Program-made: the position numbers and the translations under genes
Assembly (NCBI RefSeq): GCF_030323545.1
Contig: NZ_CP122954.1
Location: 1,240,001-1,304,000 of the forward strand
Length of the DNA stretch: 64,000 bases
Direction: 5' to 3'
DNA from: Helicobacter pylori
GTDB taxonomy: Bacteria > Campylobacterota > Campylobacteria > Campylobacterales > Helicobacteraceae
Shown: positions 1 through 9,036 of the stretch, one piece after another
Position numbering within the stretch: the stretch's first letter is position 1
How the letters are laid out: each line of letters opens with the position of its first letter
Notes under the pieces: generated by a model
Seen by the model: the letters and a program-made list of their open reading frames with translations, nothing else
The model's database searches: none
Told to the model about the DNA's origin: nothing

Positions 1-512
1 CAAGTCAAGCCCTCATGAAAGCTCTCGCATCGTTTAGCCAAACTCGCTAATTCGTTTTTCAAGCCAAAATTCAATAGATCCAAGACCCCTTTAACCACGA
101 ACTTATCGCCAGCAACCGTGTATTGCATAGGCACTTTCACCAGCTTTTCATTCATCCTCACATAAGCCGTAAGAGAACCTTCATGATCGCCTTCTATCAC
201 ATTCCTAAAAGTAACTTTAATGTTAGTGTTTTTAAAAAGAGCGAAAAAAGCCTCTTTAACATTTTTGTTTTTAGCGTCATCGCCTAAATTGACTTTCAAG
301 CTATCCATGCTCGCGCTTGCCCCTTCTAAAAGGGTTTTTAAACTATCTTGAGATTTACCCAATTTATAGGTGATGCTTTCAAAACTCCCATTTACTGGTG
401 TTTTAGCCTTAGATTTAAAGGCTGTCCATGTTAGCTTAGCCGAAGATAAATCCAAATTCACCGCTTGCAAAAACCCTGCTAGTAAAACCGATACCAAAAC
501 CATTTTTTTCAT
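1..512 (-). CDS. YceI-family periplasmic protein, partial (C-terminus beyond left edge)
   Basis: The reading frame opens with ATG at 512, 7 nt after an AAAGGA ribosome site, and runs off the left edge after about 170 codons without a stop. The first ~17 residues (MKKMVLVSVLLAGFLQA) look like a signal peptide, so the product should be periplasmic. The body (LTWTAFKSKAKTPVNGSFES, later IKVTFRNVIEG, KVPMQYTV) matches the YceI lipid-binding-like beta-barrel family. That family typically binds isoprenoid-type lipids, but the ligand here is unknown. A second ATG at 516 is out of frame. The 248-nt gap to the next gene (513-760) is AT-rich and I saw no other gene in it. I recall this protein as HP0305. 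Confidence 0.85.
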   Translation of the reverse strand, partial: MKKMVLVSVLLAGFLQAVNLDLSSAKLTWTAFKSKAKTPVNGSFESITYKLGKSQDSLKTLLEGASASMDSLKVNLGDDAKNKNVKEAFFALFKNTNIKVTFRNVIEGDHEGSLTAYVRMNEKLVKVPMQYTVAGDKFVVKGVLDLLNFGLKNELASLAKRCESFHEGLT

Positions 513-760
513 TCATTATCCTTTAATGTGGTCTTATCAATCACGCTCAATATTTTAGTGTAATTTCAGCACGCTTACAACTAAAATTATCCATTTTGAT
601 AATCATTTGCACTCTAAAGACGACTCAAGAGATACAATTGCGTTTATTTTAAACTCTTTTTGTAAATAATGCTGACTGAAACAAACTTTCTAAACCATTC
701 ATAAAAAGGTTAAAGCGCATGGGGCTATCCTTAAGGCTATAACCTTGGATACAGAAAAAT

Positions 761-1756
761 TCACAGCGATCGGAGTTTAAGCCTGAAACCATCTTCGTGT
801 AAATCGCCTTGCTTTAAAAGCTCATTTGCGCTAGGGCTAGAATAATGCTTGGCTAAAATAATGAAATAGGCGTTGTTATGCACCCCGATAAGGTTAGGCT
901 GGAAATAAGGGAAAGTTTCAGGGTTTAAAATCCATGTTGCGGTTTTGTTATACGCCACAGAGAGCCTTTTTCCGGCTCCACTACCCCACAAATCATACCC
1001 GTTCTCAAAAAGCAATTCGCCTGATATGGTTAGCGCAAGAAGCGCAAAATTGGTATAAGCTATCCCCTTAATGCCCTTTGTAGGGCCGCCATGATAATCG
1101 CTCGTATCGCTCCTAGTGATCGCGCTAGCAATAACCCCATTCTCATCTATGGCTTTAAACACCCACTCCTGCCACCGATTAGCGCTATTTTGCAAAAGGG
1201 CATGATCATCTAACGCTAGCGCAGAGCTCACATCAAAGAGAATGCCCCACGCCCCATGGTTAGTGTTAAGAGCTGATTGCGAATACTGACGCATCCGCTT
1301 AATGAAATCTTCATATTCTGGGCTAGGAAACGCCTTTTTGACAAACCAATAAGCCATGTTCATATAAGGCATGTAAAAATTGATATTATCCTCGCTCTGA
1401 TAAGTGTCTACGCTTTGAAGCTCTTTAGCCCAAGCGTTTAAAATTTCTATAGCTTTTAAGCCGTATTGTTTGTTTTTGCTCACCCAATAGCCTAGCGCTA
1501 AGTCATAGGACATGAGAGCGGATTTTTTAAAACTCTTTGTGCATTTATCAGGCTCTCTAGCCCCGGTAGCAGTGTAGTGTTTTGATGCGTTAAGTTGCGT
1601 GCATGGCTGTATTTTTTGGGAGAGCTTTTTATCAAGATGGAGTTTTTGGGGCAAATCTCTAGATTTAAAATCCCTAAAAAAGTAATCTTGCTCGGCGTAA
1701 GCTTGAACGCAAACGCAAACACCCATGAGTGATAAAAACAAAACAAATCTTTTCAT
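761..1756 (-). CDS. Secreted alginate-lyase-fold protein, substrate unknown
   Basis: 331 residues. A signal peptide (MKRFVLFLSLMGVCVCVQAYA) predicts export. The remainder resembles the alpha/alpha-toroid alginate lyase family: an NTNHGAW block near residue 165, followed by an R...DYH block and AYTNFALLAL around residues 215-240, corresponding to the NNH and R...YH active-site region of AlgL-type lyases. The start ATG has AAGGCGAG upstream. It lies 36 nt downstream of obgE on the same strand and may be the tail of that transcript. H. pylori is not known to make or use alginate, so the real polysaccharide substrate, if any, is open. Fold assignment is an inference from motif pattern; no search was run. 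Confidence 0.7.
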   Translation of the reverse strand: MKRFVLFLSLMGVCVCVQAYAEQDYFFRDFKSRDLPQKLHLDKKLSQKIQPCTQLNASKHYTATGAREPDKCTKSFKKSALMSYDLALGYWVSKNKQYGLKAIEILNAWAKELQSVDTYQSEDNINFYMPYMNMAYWFVKKAFPSPEYEDFIKRMRQYSQSALNTNHGAWGILFDVSSALALDDHALLQNSANRWQEWVFKAIDENGVIASAITRSDTSDYHGGPTKGIKGIAYTNFALLALTISGELLFENGYDLWGSGAGKRLSVAYNKTATWILNPETFPYFQPNLIGVHNNAYFIILAKHYSSPSANELLKQGDLHEDGFRLKLRSL

Positions 1757-1792
1757 TTCTCGCCTTTATTTGAATGGTTTAAAAATAGCGTT

Positions 1793-2875
1793 TTAGGGTA
1801 ACGCTTTTAACAACACAAATTTAAGCGCATGCACATTAAGAGCGCTAACCGCTGACAGGGGTAAGACAAAGAGCGCTGATTTTTCATTAGGGTGTTTTTC
1901 AAAATCGCTGGTTAAATGGGGGTGCAAAAACCCCAAATACGGCTCTAAATCAAACGCGTTTAATTTTTGTGCTTCTAAATTTAAAAAGGCGCAAAAATCC
2001 TTAGTCAGCTCATCAATGTTTTCTACAACATCGCATTTATTGAGCAACACCCCAAAAGGCTTATTGGCCAAAGCGGGTGAAAATTTTTCCAGCTCCAATC
2101 TCAAGCGTTGGTATTGCTCTTTAATGCCCAAATCCAGCCTAGAAGCGTCTAAAACAAAGGCTAGAACTTTGGTGCGTTCAATATGCTTTAAAAAGCTAAT
2201 CCCTAAGCCTTTTCCCTGACTAGCCCCTTCAATGATGCCAGGAATATCAGCCATTAGAAATCCGCTTTTTTCATCCACGCTCACAACCCCTAAATTAGGC
2301 ACTAGAGTCGTGAATTCATAATTAGCGATTTTAGGCTTAGCGTTAGAGATTGTGGAAATGAGCGTGGATTTACCCGCATTAGGGAAGCCCACTAACCCTA
2401 TATCAGCGATGAGCTTTAATTCCAAACGCACGCATTTTTCAACCCCCTCTAGGCCTTTTTGCGCGTAAGTGGGTTGTTGTTTGGTCGCGCTTTTAAAATG
2501 CGCATTCCCTAACCCCCCCTTGCCTCCTTTTAAGGCTAACACCCTTTCTTTAGGCTCCACTAAATCAAGCCACAACTTATCACCTACAAAAACTTGCGTT
2601 CCTGGTGGCACGACAATAATTTTGTCTTCGCCCTTTTTGCCCGCACAATTTCGTGTGCCTCCTGGAGCCCCATTTTTAGCCTTATGGTGTTTGGTGCCTC
2701 TAAAACTCGCTAGAGTGTCGGTATTGTTATCCACTTCAAAATACACATCGCCTCCATCGCCTCCATCGCCCCCATCAGGGCCTCCTTTGATGACAAACTT
2801 TTCTCGCCTAAAACTCACCATTCCAGACCCCCCCTTACCCGAAGCGATGATGATTTCCACGCTATCTACAAACAC
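1793..2875 (-). CDS. obgE: Obg-family GTPase
   Basis: 360 residues, usual length for the family. The N-terminal ~155 residues form the glycine-rich Obg fold ([33 protein letters not shown]). The G domain follows, with G1 GFPNAGKST near residue 165, G3 DIPGIIEGA near 210 and G4 NKCD near 280. Obg is an essential large-ribosomal-subunit-associated GTPase that links ribosome assembly with growth and stress. In most bacteria it sits directly behind rplU-rpmA; here the five-gene dpp operon lies between them. It starts 19 nt after dppF and is probably cotranscribed with it. The short, basic C-terminal extension typical of some Obg proteins is replaced by a ~80-residue tail ending [12 protein letters not shown]. 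Confidence 0.97.
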   Translation of the reverse strand: MFVDSVEIIIASGKGGSGMVSFRREKFVIKGGPDGGDGGDGGDVYFEVDNNTDTLASFRGTKHHKAKNGAPGGTRNCAGKKGEDKIIVVPPGTQVFVGDKLWLDLVEPKERVLALKGGKGGLGNAHFKSATKQQPTYAQKGLEGVEKCVRLELKLIADIGLVGFPNAGKSTLISTISNAKPKIANYEFTTLVPNLGVVSVDEKSGFLMADIPGIIEGASQGKGLGISFLKHIERTKVLAFVLDASRLDLGIKEQYQRLRLELEKFSPALANKPFGVLLNKCDVVENIDELTKDFCAFLNLEAQKLNAFDLEPYLGFLHPHLTSDFEKHPNEKSALFVLPLSAVSALNVHALKFVLLKALP

Positions 2876-2894
2876 AGCTTAAAAGTCCTTTCTT

Positions 2895-3701
2895 TTATTC
2901 AGCAAATCTTTGCATGGATTTTTCCAAATGCGGCACCGCATTGAGTAATTTCTGCGTATAAGGGTGCTTTGGAGTGCTTATCACGCTATCCACATCCCCG
3001 GTTTCTACGATTTGCCCTTGATTCATTACGATGATTTTATCGCTTATATGCTCCACTACCCCTAAATCATGGCTGATAAAAATATAAGTCAGCCCCATTT
3101 CTTTTTGCAAATCCAAGAGCAAATTCAACACTTGCGCTTGAATGGACACATCTAACGCAGACACAGGCTCATCGCAAATCACCACGCTAGGATGCAAAAT
3201 GAGCGCCCTAGCAATGCCGATTCGTTGCCTTTGACCGCCTGAAAATTGGTGGGGGTAACGATCAATCCATTCTAATTTCAAGCCCACTTTTTGCATGATC
3301 TCTAGCACTTTTGTTTTGATTTCTTTTTTTGAAAAATGAGAATTTAAAAGCAAGGGTTCAGCGATGATCTCGCCCACTTTCCACCGAGGGTTAAGGCTAG
3401 AATAAGGGTCTTGAAAAATCATTTGCACCTTTTTGCGGTAATCAAACCAATCCTGTTTGCTAAAATGCAAATGGCGCTTACCATTGAAATAAATCGCCCC
3501 GCTATCTTGCCTTTCAATCCCGGCTAAAATTTTGGCTGTCGTGCTTTTTCCGCAACCGCTCTCCCCCACAATGCTTAAAACTTCATTTTGTTCCACTTCA
3601 AAACTAATCCCGTTGAGTGCATGGATGATCCTCTTGGGTTTGAATAACCCCCTGTCTATCGCATAGGATTTTTTCAATTCTTTAATTTCTAAGAGCTTCA
3701 T
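2895..3701 (-). CDS. dppF: Dipeptide ABC transporter ATP-binding protein DppF
   Basis: 268 residues, single ABC domain. It has Walker A GESGCGKST near residue 45, signature FSGGQRQRIGIARAL, Walker B VICDEPVSALD and switch histidine SHDLGVVEH. The C-terminal PHLEKSM stretch belongs to the oligopeptide/dipeptide C-terminal extension. It pairs with DppD as the second ATPase of the importer on the cytoplasmic face. Its ATG overlaps the TGA stop of dppD by 4 nt (ATGA), so translation is likely coupled. It is the last dpp gene before obgE. Confidence 0.96.
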   Translation of the reverse strand: MKLLEIKELKKSYAIDRGLFKPKRIIHALNGISFEVEQNEVLSIVGESGCGKSTTAKILAGIERQDSGAIYFNGKRHLHFSKQDWFDYRKKVQMIFQDPYSSLNPRWKVGEIIAEPLLLNSHFSKKEIKTKVLEIMQKVGLKLEWIDRYPHQFSGGQRQRIGIARALILHPSVVICDEPVSALDVSIQAQVLNLLLDLQKEMGLTYIFISHDLGVVEHISDKIIVMNQGQIVETGDVDSVISTPKHPYTQKLLNAVPHLEKSMQRFAE

Positions 3702-4561
3702 CGTAACTCCTTTTGAAAACTCAAATAATCTATATTTTCATCCACGGTTTCTAAGCGTTTTTTGCGGTATTCTTTGCCCGGTTTAGGGATCGCGCTTAAA
3801 AGAGCTTTCGTATAAGGGTGTCTTGGATCAGCAAAAAGCTCTTTCGCGCTCGCTTGCTCCACCACATGCCCCTTATACATCACCACCACTTCATCAGCGA
3901 TTTGCGCCACCACCCCTAAATCATGGGTGATAAACAAAATGGAAGTGCCTTTTTTTTGTTGCAACTCTTTCATCAATTCTAAAATCTGCGCTTGAATGGT
4001 TACATCTAACGCTGTCGTAGGCTCATCAGCGATCAAGATTTCAGGCTCACACACCATAGCCATAGCGATCATCACCCTTTGGCGTTGCCCTCCACTGAGA
4101 TTGAAAGGGTATTCGTGGTATTTGTCCCCTGCATGGGGAATGCCTACGCGCTCTAACTCATAGACCACCCTTTCTAAGCGTTCTTTTTTATTAAGGTTAG
4201 GGTGGTGTATTTTCAACACTTCATTGATTTGAAACCCCACCGTGTAGGAAGGGTTCAAGCTTGTCATAGGCTCTTGAAAGATCATACCAATTTTTTTACC
4301 CCTGATTTCTTTTTGCATCTGCTTTTCTTTGAGCTGCAACAAATCCTGCCCTAAAAATTGAATGCTCCCTCCCACAATTTGACCCGGTTTTTCAATAAGC
4401 CCTAAAATAGAAAGCGAAGTGATGCTTTTCCCGCTCCCGCTCTCCCCTACAATGCAAAGCGTTTGAGACTTTTTCAAGCCAAAACTCACGCCATCTACTG
4501 CTTTATTCACGCCCTTATCGGTGAAAAAATAAGTTTTTAAATCTTTAACTTCTAAAATCAT
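3698..4561 (-). CDS. dppD: Dipeptide ABC transporter ATP-binding protein DppD
   Basis: 287 residues. Walker A GESGSGKS near residue 40, Q-loop FQEPMTSLNPSY, signature LSGGQRQRVMIAMAM, Walker B LIADEPTTALDVT and switch THDLGVVAQ are all intact. The LSAIPKPGK stretch near residue 260 is the family's C-terminal oligopeptide-transporter motif. It forms the ATPase pair with DppF beneath the DppB/DppC permeases. It starts 11 nt after dppC and overlaps dppF by 4 nt. Nickel or heme importers of the same family cannot be excluded from the ATPases alone; the substrate call rests on DppA and gene order. Confidence 0.96.
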   Translation of the reverse strand: MILEVKDLKTYFFTDKGVNKAVDGVSFGLKKSQTLCIVGESGSGKSITSLSILGLIEKPGQIVGGSIQFLGQDLLQLKEKQMQKEIRGKKIGMIFQEPMTSLNPSYTVGFQINEVLKIHHPNLNKKERLERVVYELERVGIPHAGDKYHEYPFNLSGGQRQRVMIAMAMVCEPEILIADEPTTALDVTIQAQILELMKELQQKKGTSILFITHDLGVVAQIADEVVVMYKGHVVEQASAKELFADPRHPYTKALLSAIPKPGKEYRKKRLETVDENIDYLSFQKELR

Positions 4562-4572
4562 GCAAGCTCCTT

Positions 4573-5430
4573 TTAAGAGGCCCGTTTAGGATCTAAAGCG
4601 TCCATGATACCATCGCCTACCAGATTAAAACTCATGACCGTTAAAAAAATCATCACCCCAGGGAAAACAAGCATCCAAGGAGCGGTAGCGATGTATTGCA
4701 TGGAGTTTATCAGCATCGCTCCCCATTCAGGTTTGGGAGGTTGGGCCCCAAGACCTAAGAAGCTCAGCGCGGCCGCTTCTAAAACCGTGGAAGCAAAACC
4801 CATTGTCGTTTGCACGATTAAAGGGATGATGCAATTAGGGAAGATCACCTTACACATCAAACGAAGATGCGAAGAGCCATTGATTTTAGAAGCGATCACG
4901 TATTCTTTTTCTTTTTCGCCCAGCACGGAACTGCGCACCAATCTTGCAAACCCAGGAATCCCCACAAACCCAATAGCGAGCATGGCGTTAGTGAGTGAAG
5001 GCCCTAACACAGCGACCACAATCACGATCAATAAAATAGAGGGTAAAGCGAACATAATGTCCATGATACGCATGATAACCGCATCTGTTTTCCCCCCAAA
5101 ATACCCCGCTATTAGCCCTAATATCGTGCCAAAAAAGACCGCAATCCCCATAGAAACAATCCCTATGGTTAAAGAAATCCTAGCCCCATAGATCAAGCGA
5201 CTCAAAATATCGCGCCCCAAATCATCGGTGCCTAAAAGGTATTTAGCATTCCCTCCATGCTCCCATATAGGTTTTAGAAGGCGATCTTGCGCATTTTGGA
5301 CATAAGGATCATGCGGGGCTAAAAGGGGCGCAAAAATCGCGCAAACCACCAATAAAAGCACAATCCATGCGCCAACTACTGCCGCCTTATTTTTTTTGAA
5401 TTGTTGGATAAATTCTCTAAAAGACTCCAT
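4573..5430 (-). CDS. dppC: Dipeptide ABC transporter permease DppC
   Basis: 285-residue inner-membrane permease with about six membrane segments. The first is VVGAWIVLLLVVCAIFAPLL near residues 18-38, followed by the DPYVQNAQDRL loop and the LLGTDDLGRDILSRLIYGAR motif that marks DppC/OppC proteins. The EAA-type coupling loop is near residue 175 (EYVIASKINGSS). Its ATG shares one base with the TAA stop of dppB (TAATG), so the two permeases are translationally coupled and should be made in equal amounts. Confidence 0.96.
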   Translation of the reverse strand: MESFREFIQQFKKNKAAVVGAWIVLLLVVCAIFAPLLAPHDPYVQNAQDRLLKPIWEHGGNAKYLLGTDDLGRDILSRLIYGARISLTIGIVSMGIAVFFGTILGLIAGYFGGKTDAVIMRIMDIMFALPSILLIVIVVAVLGPSLTNAMLAIGFVGIPGFARLVRSSVLGEKEKEYVIASKINGSSHLRLMCKVIFPNCIIPLIVQTTMGFASTVLEAAALSFLGLGAQPPKPEWGAMLINSMQYIATAPWMLVFPGVMIFLTVMSFNLVGDGIMDALDPKRAS

Positions 5431-6434
5431 TATGACAACCTTATTCTAGGATCAATAAAAGCGTATAAAATATCCACTAAGAGATTAGCCCCAATATACA
5501 TCATGGCAATAATCAAAGACATGGACTGGATAATCGGGAAATCGCGCTGGTTGAGCGCATTAACGATCCACTTACCAATCCCAGGCCATGAGAAAACCGT
5601 TTCAGTTATCATGCTCCCCCCTAAAAGCCCGGCCAGCATCAAGCCTGCGATAGTCGTTACAGGGATTAAAGCGTTACGCAAAGTGTGCACAAAAATCACC
5701 CTAAAGGAGCTACACCCTTTAGCTTTAGCGGTGCGCACATAATCTTCTTTAGACACTTCTGCCATGCTCGCACGAGTCATTCTGGCAATAACAGCGGTAG
5801 AAACCGTGGCTAACACAATGCTAGGCAAAATCAAGTGCTTGATCGTATCCACAAATGCCCCATAATCCCTTGCGATCAAGCTGTCTATCAAATAAAAACC
5901 TGTGGGGCCATCTAAATAATACACATCGCTCAAACGCCCAAAAACAGGCAACCACCCCAATTGAACGCTGAAGATATAAATCAGCATAAGCCCTAGCCAA
6001 AACACCGGCATAGAAATCCCGGCTAAAGCGAAAGTCATGCTGGAATAATCAAACACGCTATAGCGTTTGATCGCCGCTAACACGCCAACGCTAATACCCA
6101 AAACAAGAGCCATAAACAGAGCGATCAAAGCCAATTCCACCGTAGCCGGGAATCGTTGCAAAAATTCATGCATCACAGGCTCACCAGTCATGATAGAAGC
6201 GCCAAAATTGCCATGCAACACATTATTGATAAAGAAAAAATACTGCTCTATCAAAGGCTTATTCAAACCAAATTGTTCCCTTAAAGCGTCAATAGCGGCT
6301 TGATTGGCCTTTTCGCCTAAAATCACTAACGCCGGATCTCCTGGCACTAAATGCACCATCATAAACACAATGATACTCACTCCAAACAGCGTGGGGATCG
6401 CCCACAAAATACGCTTAATGATAAAACTCAGCAT
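5430..6434 (-). CDS. dppB: Dipeptide ABC transporter permease DppB
   Basis: 334-residue inner-membrane permease beginning MLSFIIKRILWAIPTLFGVS, the classic DppB/OppB N-terminus, followed by MMVHLVPGDPA. Six membrane segments are visible. The EAA loop (EDYVRTAKAKGCSS) near residue 230 contacts the ATPases. It ends RIRLS and overlaps dppC by one base. It lies 9 nt downstream of dppA. With DppC it forms the membrane channel of the importer. Confidence 0.96.
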   Translation of the reverse strand: MLSFIIKRILWAIPTLFGVSIIVFMMVHLVPGDPALVILGEKANQAAIDALREQFGLNKPLIEQYFFFINNVLHGNFGASIMTGEPVMHEFLQRFPATVELALIALFMALVLGISVGVLAAIKRYSVFDYSSMTFALAGISMPVFWLGLMLIYIFSVQLGWLPVFGRLSDVYYLDGPTGFYLIDSLIARDYGAFVDTIKHLILPSIVLATVSTAVIARMTRASMAEVSKEDYVRTAKAKGCSSFRVIFVHTLRNALIPVTTIAGLMLAGLLGGSMITETVFSWPGIGKWIVNALNQRDFPIIQSMSLIIAMMYIGANLLVDILYAFIDPRIRLS

Positions 6435-6443
6435 ACAACCCCT

Positions 6444-8093
6444 TTATTTTTCTAAATACACCTTAAAGAAGCGATTCACATTCACTCCAGTCGTCTTATA
6501 ACCCTTAACTTTAGACAAGTGCGGCACCACCGAATAAGGGTAGGCTAAAGGGACATAGGGCGCATCTTTATGGATAATTTCTTGAGCCTTTAAATAAAGG
6601 GCTTCCCTCTCTTTTTGATCAGAAACCCGTTTAGCCTTTACAAGAAGATCTGAAAAGGCGTCGCTCTTATAAAAGGAACCATTTTGAGTGGGTATAGCTG
6701 AAGCCGCTTGCTTGCTCCATAAGGTGTATAAGAAATTATCCGGATCCGCAATGTCTGCCATCCAGCCTGCAAACGCCATTTCATGCTCGCCTAAGCCCGT
6801 TCTTTTCAAATAAGCCCCCCACTCATACACTTCAATTTTCACATCAATGCCAATTTTAGCCAGGCTCGCTTGTATGAACACCGCTCCTTTTGGGTTACGA
6901 GTAGAAGTGGTAAAAATGGTGGTTTTAAAGCCGTTAGGATACCCCGCTTGCTTCAATAACTCTTTAGCCTTTTTCAAATCGTATTCATAGGGTTTGATGT
7001 TGTAGTTATAACCCCATATGGTGGGCGGGAAAGGATTGACCATTTTTTGGGCAAAGCCTTCATAAAGCACCTTGATATAATCATCCACATTAATCGCATG
7101 GTTGATAGCTAAACGCACCAAAGGGTTGTTAAAATACTTTTTTTGCGTGTTCAATGAAAGCCAACTCGCCAACAACCCAGCGCTCTTATCCACCACGATA
7201 TTAGGAAGTTTTTCTAACTGCTCCACTTCATTGAGATTAGGCCCGGTCATGAGCATGATCTCACCGGTGCGTAGCGCTAAAGCGCGAGTGGAAGAATTAG
7301 GAATGGTGCGCACCACCACCTTATCCAAATAAGCCTTAGGCCCCCAATAATCCTGATTTTTTAAAAGAATGATTTTTTCATCTTTATTCCATAAAAAGAA
7401 TTTGAAAGGCCCTGTCCCAACAGGCTTTTTAGCCAACTCGTCTTTTTTATTATTTTGTTCTAAATAATCAGCGTAATCCTTACTCAAAATGCTCAAAAAG
7501 TCCATGCCTAAATTGGCTAAAAACGGGGCTTCTGGCCCATTAAGCGTGAATTTGATCGTGTAATCATCTAAAGCTTCAATGCTCTTAATAATATGAGACA
7601 TGCCCATGCCTTCCCAGTATTTATAGCTTTTAGCCCCTGGGCTATAGTATCGTTTAGTCTTATGCATTTGGCGCTCAAACGAAAACAGCACATCTTTAGC
7701 GCTAAACTCCACTTTTTTATCCCAATACTTCGTCTGGTGGAAATAAACCCCTTTGCGTAAATGAAAGGTATATACAAGACCATCTGGGGATATTTCCCAG
7801 CTTGTCGCTAAGGCTGGTTCAATTTCTGTGGTGCCGTATTTGAATTGCACGAGCGTGTCATAAATATTGCCCGTTGCCACATAGCTTTCGCCATCAGTTA
7901 CTAAGGCGGGATCCATGCTTGAGCCATCAGCACCTCTAGCAAAAACCAAAACGCCTCCAAAACGCTTTTGCTCTTCAACAGAAACATTTTCTTTAGATGG
8001 ATTAAGAGTAGCGTCTGGGCTTTCTGAAGCTTTCAAAAAGAACCCAAACAACAAAAGAAAAAAAAACAAACCCTTAACAAAAACATTATTCAT
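6444..8093 (-). CDS. dppA: Periplasmic dipeptide-binding protein DppA
   Basis: 549 residues, class C (family 5) solute-binding protein. A signal peptide (VKGLFFFLLLFGFFLKASES) leads into the mature protein. The hallmark NIYDTLVQFKYGTTEIEPAL block and the family signature around residues 110-150 (LRKGVYFHQTKYWDKKVEFS) are present. It captures short peptides in the periplasm and hands them to DppBC. As first gene of dppABCDF it sits behind a 116-nt gap with a TATAAT box. The ATG has GGAGA 8 nt upstream. From published H. pylori work on Dpp and Opp I recall Dpp as the dipeptide importer, with Opp taking longer peptides. Nickel- or heme-binding relatives are an alternative for the family, but the full five-gene order favours dpp. 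Confidence 0.95.
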   Translation of the reverse strand: MNNVFVKGLFFFLLLFGFFLKASESPDATLNPSKENVSVEEQKRFGGVLVFARGADGSSMDPALVTDGESYVATGNIYDTLVQFKYGTTEIEPALATSWEISPDGLVYTFHLRKGVYFHQTKYWDKKVEFSAKDVLFSFERQMHKTKRYYSPGAKSYKYWEGMGMSHIIKSIEALDDYTIKFTLNGPEAPFLANLGMDFLSILSKDYADYLEQNNKKDELAKKPVGTGPFKFFLWNKDEKIILLKNQDYWGPKAYLDKVVVRTIPNSSTRALALRTGEIMLMTGPNLNEVEQLEKLPNIVVDKSAGLLASWLSLNTQKKYFNNPLVRLAINHAINVDDYIKVLYEGFAQKMVNPFPPTIWGYNYNIKPYEYDLKKAKELLKQAGYPNGFKTTIFTTSTRNPKGAVFIQASLAKIGIDVKIEVYEWGAYLKRTGLGEHEMAFAGWMADIADPDNFLYTLWSKQAASAIPTQNGSFYKSDAFSDLLVKAKRVSDQKEREALYLKAQEIIHKDAPYVPLAYPYSVVPHLSKVKGYKTTGVNVNRFFKVYLEK

Positions 8094-8136
8094 AAGCCAG
8101 TCTCCACAACAAATTCTATAAAGGATAGAGATCTAA

Positions 8137-8142
8137 ATTATA
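8137..8142 (-). promoter_or_regulatory. Candidate -10 box of the dppABCDF(-obgE) operon
   Basis: Reading the minus strand, TATAAT lies 43 nt upstream of the dppA ATG in the AT-rich rpmA-dppA gap. Spacing and sequence fit the H. pylori vegetative promoter, which often lacks a clear -35. A GGTGTT/AACACC hairpin between this box and rpmA lacks a T-run, so I did not call it a terminator. Confidence 0.5.
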
Positions 8143-8209
8143 AATACTTTATTGCGTTTATAGGTGTTTAACGAACACCCAAAGGTTTAATTGACCTTTA
8201 AAGGTTACC

Positions 8210-8476
8210 CTACTCCCCAAAGTTTTGACTAACTACAGAAACCTTCTTGCGGTTTCTGTCTTTATGCTCAAACTTCACAACGCCATCTATGAGTGCATAT
8301 AAGGTATGGTCTTTCCCCATGCCCACATTATTACCCGGATGCATTTTAGTGCCTCTTTGGCGCACGATAATATTCCCTGCTCTCACAAATTCTGAGCCAA
8401 ATTTTTTCACGCCTAAGCGTCTTCCTGCAGAATCTCTGTTGTTCTGCGTGCTCCCTTGACCTTTCTTGTGTGCCAT
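8210..8476 (-). CDS. rpmA: 50S ribosomal protein L27
   Basis: 88 residues with the invariant start [20 protein letters not shown] followed by [16 protein letters not shown] and the [13 protein letters not shown] block. L27 sits near the peptidyl-transferase centre of the 50S subunit. The N-terminus starts directly with AHKKG, without the cleaved extension seen in Firmicutes. It lies 14 nt after rplU in the standard rplU-rpmA order. Confidence 0.99.
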
Positions 8477-8490
8477 TGTTTAATACTCCT

Positions 8491-8805
8491 TTATGCTACA
8501 ATTTTAGTGATTCTAACACGAGTGAAATCCCTTCTAAAACCACGCTTGGTTTTGCTGTCTTTGCGGCGGCGTTTTTTGAAAGTGATGACTTTTTTAGCAC
8601 GCCCTTCATTGATCACTTCCGCTTCAATTTTAGCCCCATTCACAAAGGGTTTCCCACAAGAGAGTTTGCCCTCTTTGGATACGGCTAACACTTCCACTAA
8701 TTCCACTAAAGCCTTAGGCTCTTTATTCATTTTATCCAGTAAAACAATATCGCCTTCAACGACTTTGTATTGCTTACCGCCATGCTTGAATATTGCGTAT
8801 GACAT
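8491..8805 (-). CDS. rplU: 50S ribosomal protein L21
   Basis: 104 residues, usual length, beginning [19 protein letters not shown] and ending with the family block [20 protein letters not shown]. It is a 23S rRNA-binding protein of the large subunit. It is first gene of the rplU-rpmA pair; a TATAAT box lies about 45 nt upstream. Confidence 0.99.
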   Translation of the reverse strand: MSYAIFKHGGKQYKVVEGDIVLLDKMNKEPKALVELVEVLAVSKEGKLSCGKPFVNGAKIEAEVINEGRAKKVITFKKRRRKDSKTKRGFRRDFTRVRITKIVA

Positions 8806-8849
8806 TTCTATTCCTTAAAAATTGAACGCTCTTTTTAAAATAAACGCTT

Positions 8850-8855
8850 ATTATA
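8850..8855 (-). promoter_or_regulatory. Candidate -10 box of rplU-rpmA
   Basis: Minus-strand TATAAT, preceded by CTCAC, 45 nt upstream of the rplU start in the divergent rplU/flgL gap. The upstream sequence is A/T-rich without a convincing -35 hexamer, as is usual in this species. Confidence 0.55.
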
Positions 8856-8988
8856 GTGAGTATTTGCTAAAATTTAACTTTAAATTTAGATTAAATTCAT
8901 ATTAAAAGAATTTTTTTACTCAAAATAACCCCATTTAACCCCGCATTATTACCCCACTCAAACCACTCATAATTGTTATTAACTTGTT

Positions 8989-9006
8989 TTGGAATACTTT
9001 TAGCTT
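8989..9006 (+). promoter_or_regulatory. Sigma-54 (RpoN) promoter of flgL
   Basis: The sequence TTGGAATACTTTTAGCTT carries the GG (8991-8992) and GC (9003-9004) dinucleotides exactly 10 nt apart, as required for the -24/-12 elements of RpoN promoters. The flgL ATG follows 33 nt after the GC. Hook-associated genes belong to the RpoN/FlgR middle class of the H. pylori flagellar cascade, which agrees with this site. Confidence 0.8.
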
Positions 9007-9036
9007 GTTTGTTAAAAAACCAATAAGGATTTGATC

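Noticed and set aside
541-615. Fur-like box near the YceI gene (ATTATCCATTTTGATAATCA)
   Set aside because: The two halves do not form a good 7-1-7 palindrome and the spacing is wrong.
721-760. Hairpin GGTTAT/ATAGCC after the alginate-lyase-like gene as terminator
   Set aside because: A stem exists but it is followed by CCATGCG, not a T-run.
2469-2882. 137-codon Pro-rich open frame opposite obgE
   Set aside because: The Pro-rich translation is the complement of the glycine-rich Obg repeats; not a gene.
4604-5191. 195-codon open frame opposite dppC
   Set aside because: It is antisense to a full permease gene, with no family pattern or start signal.
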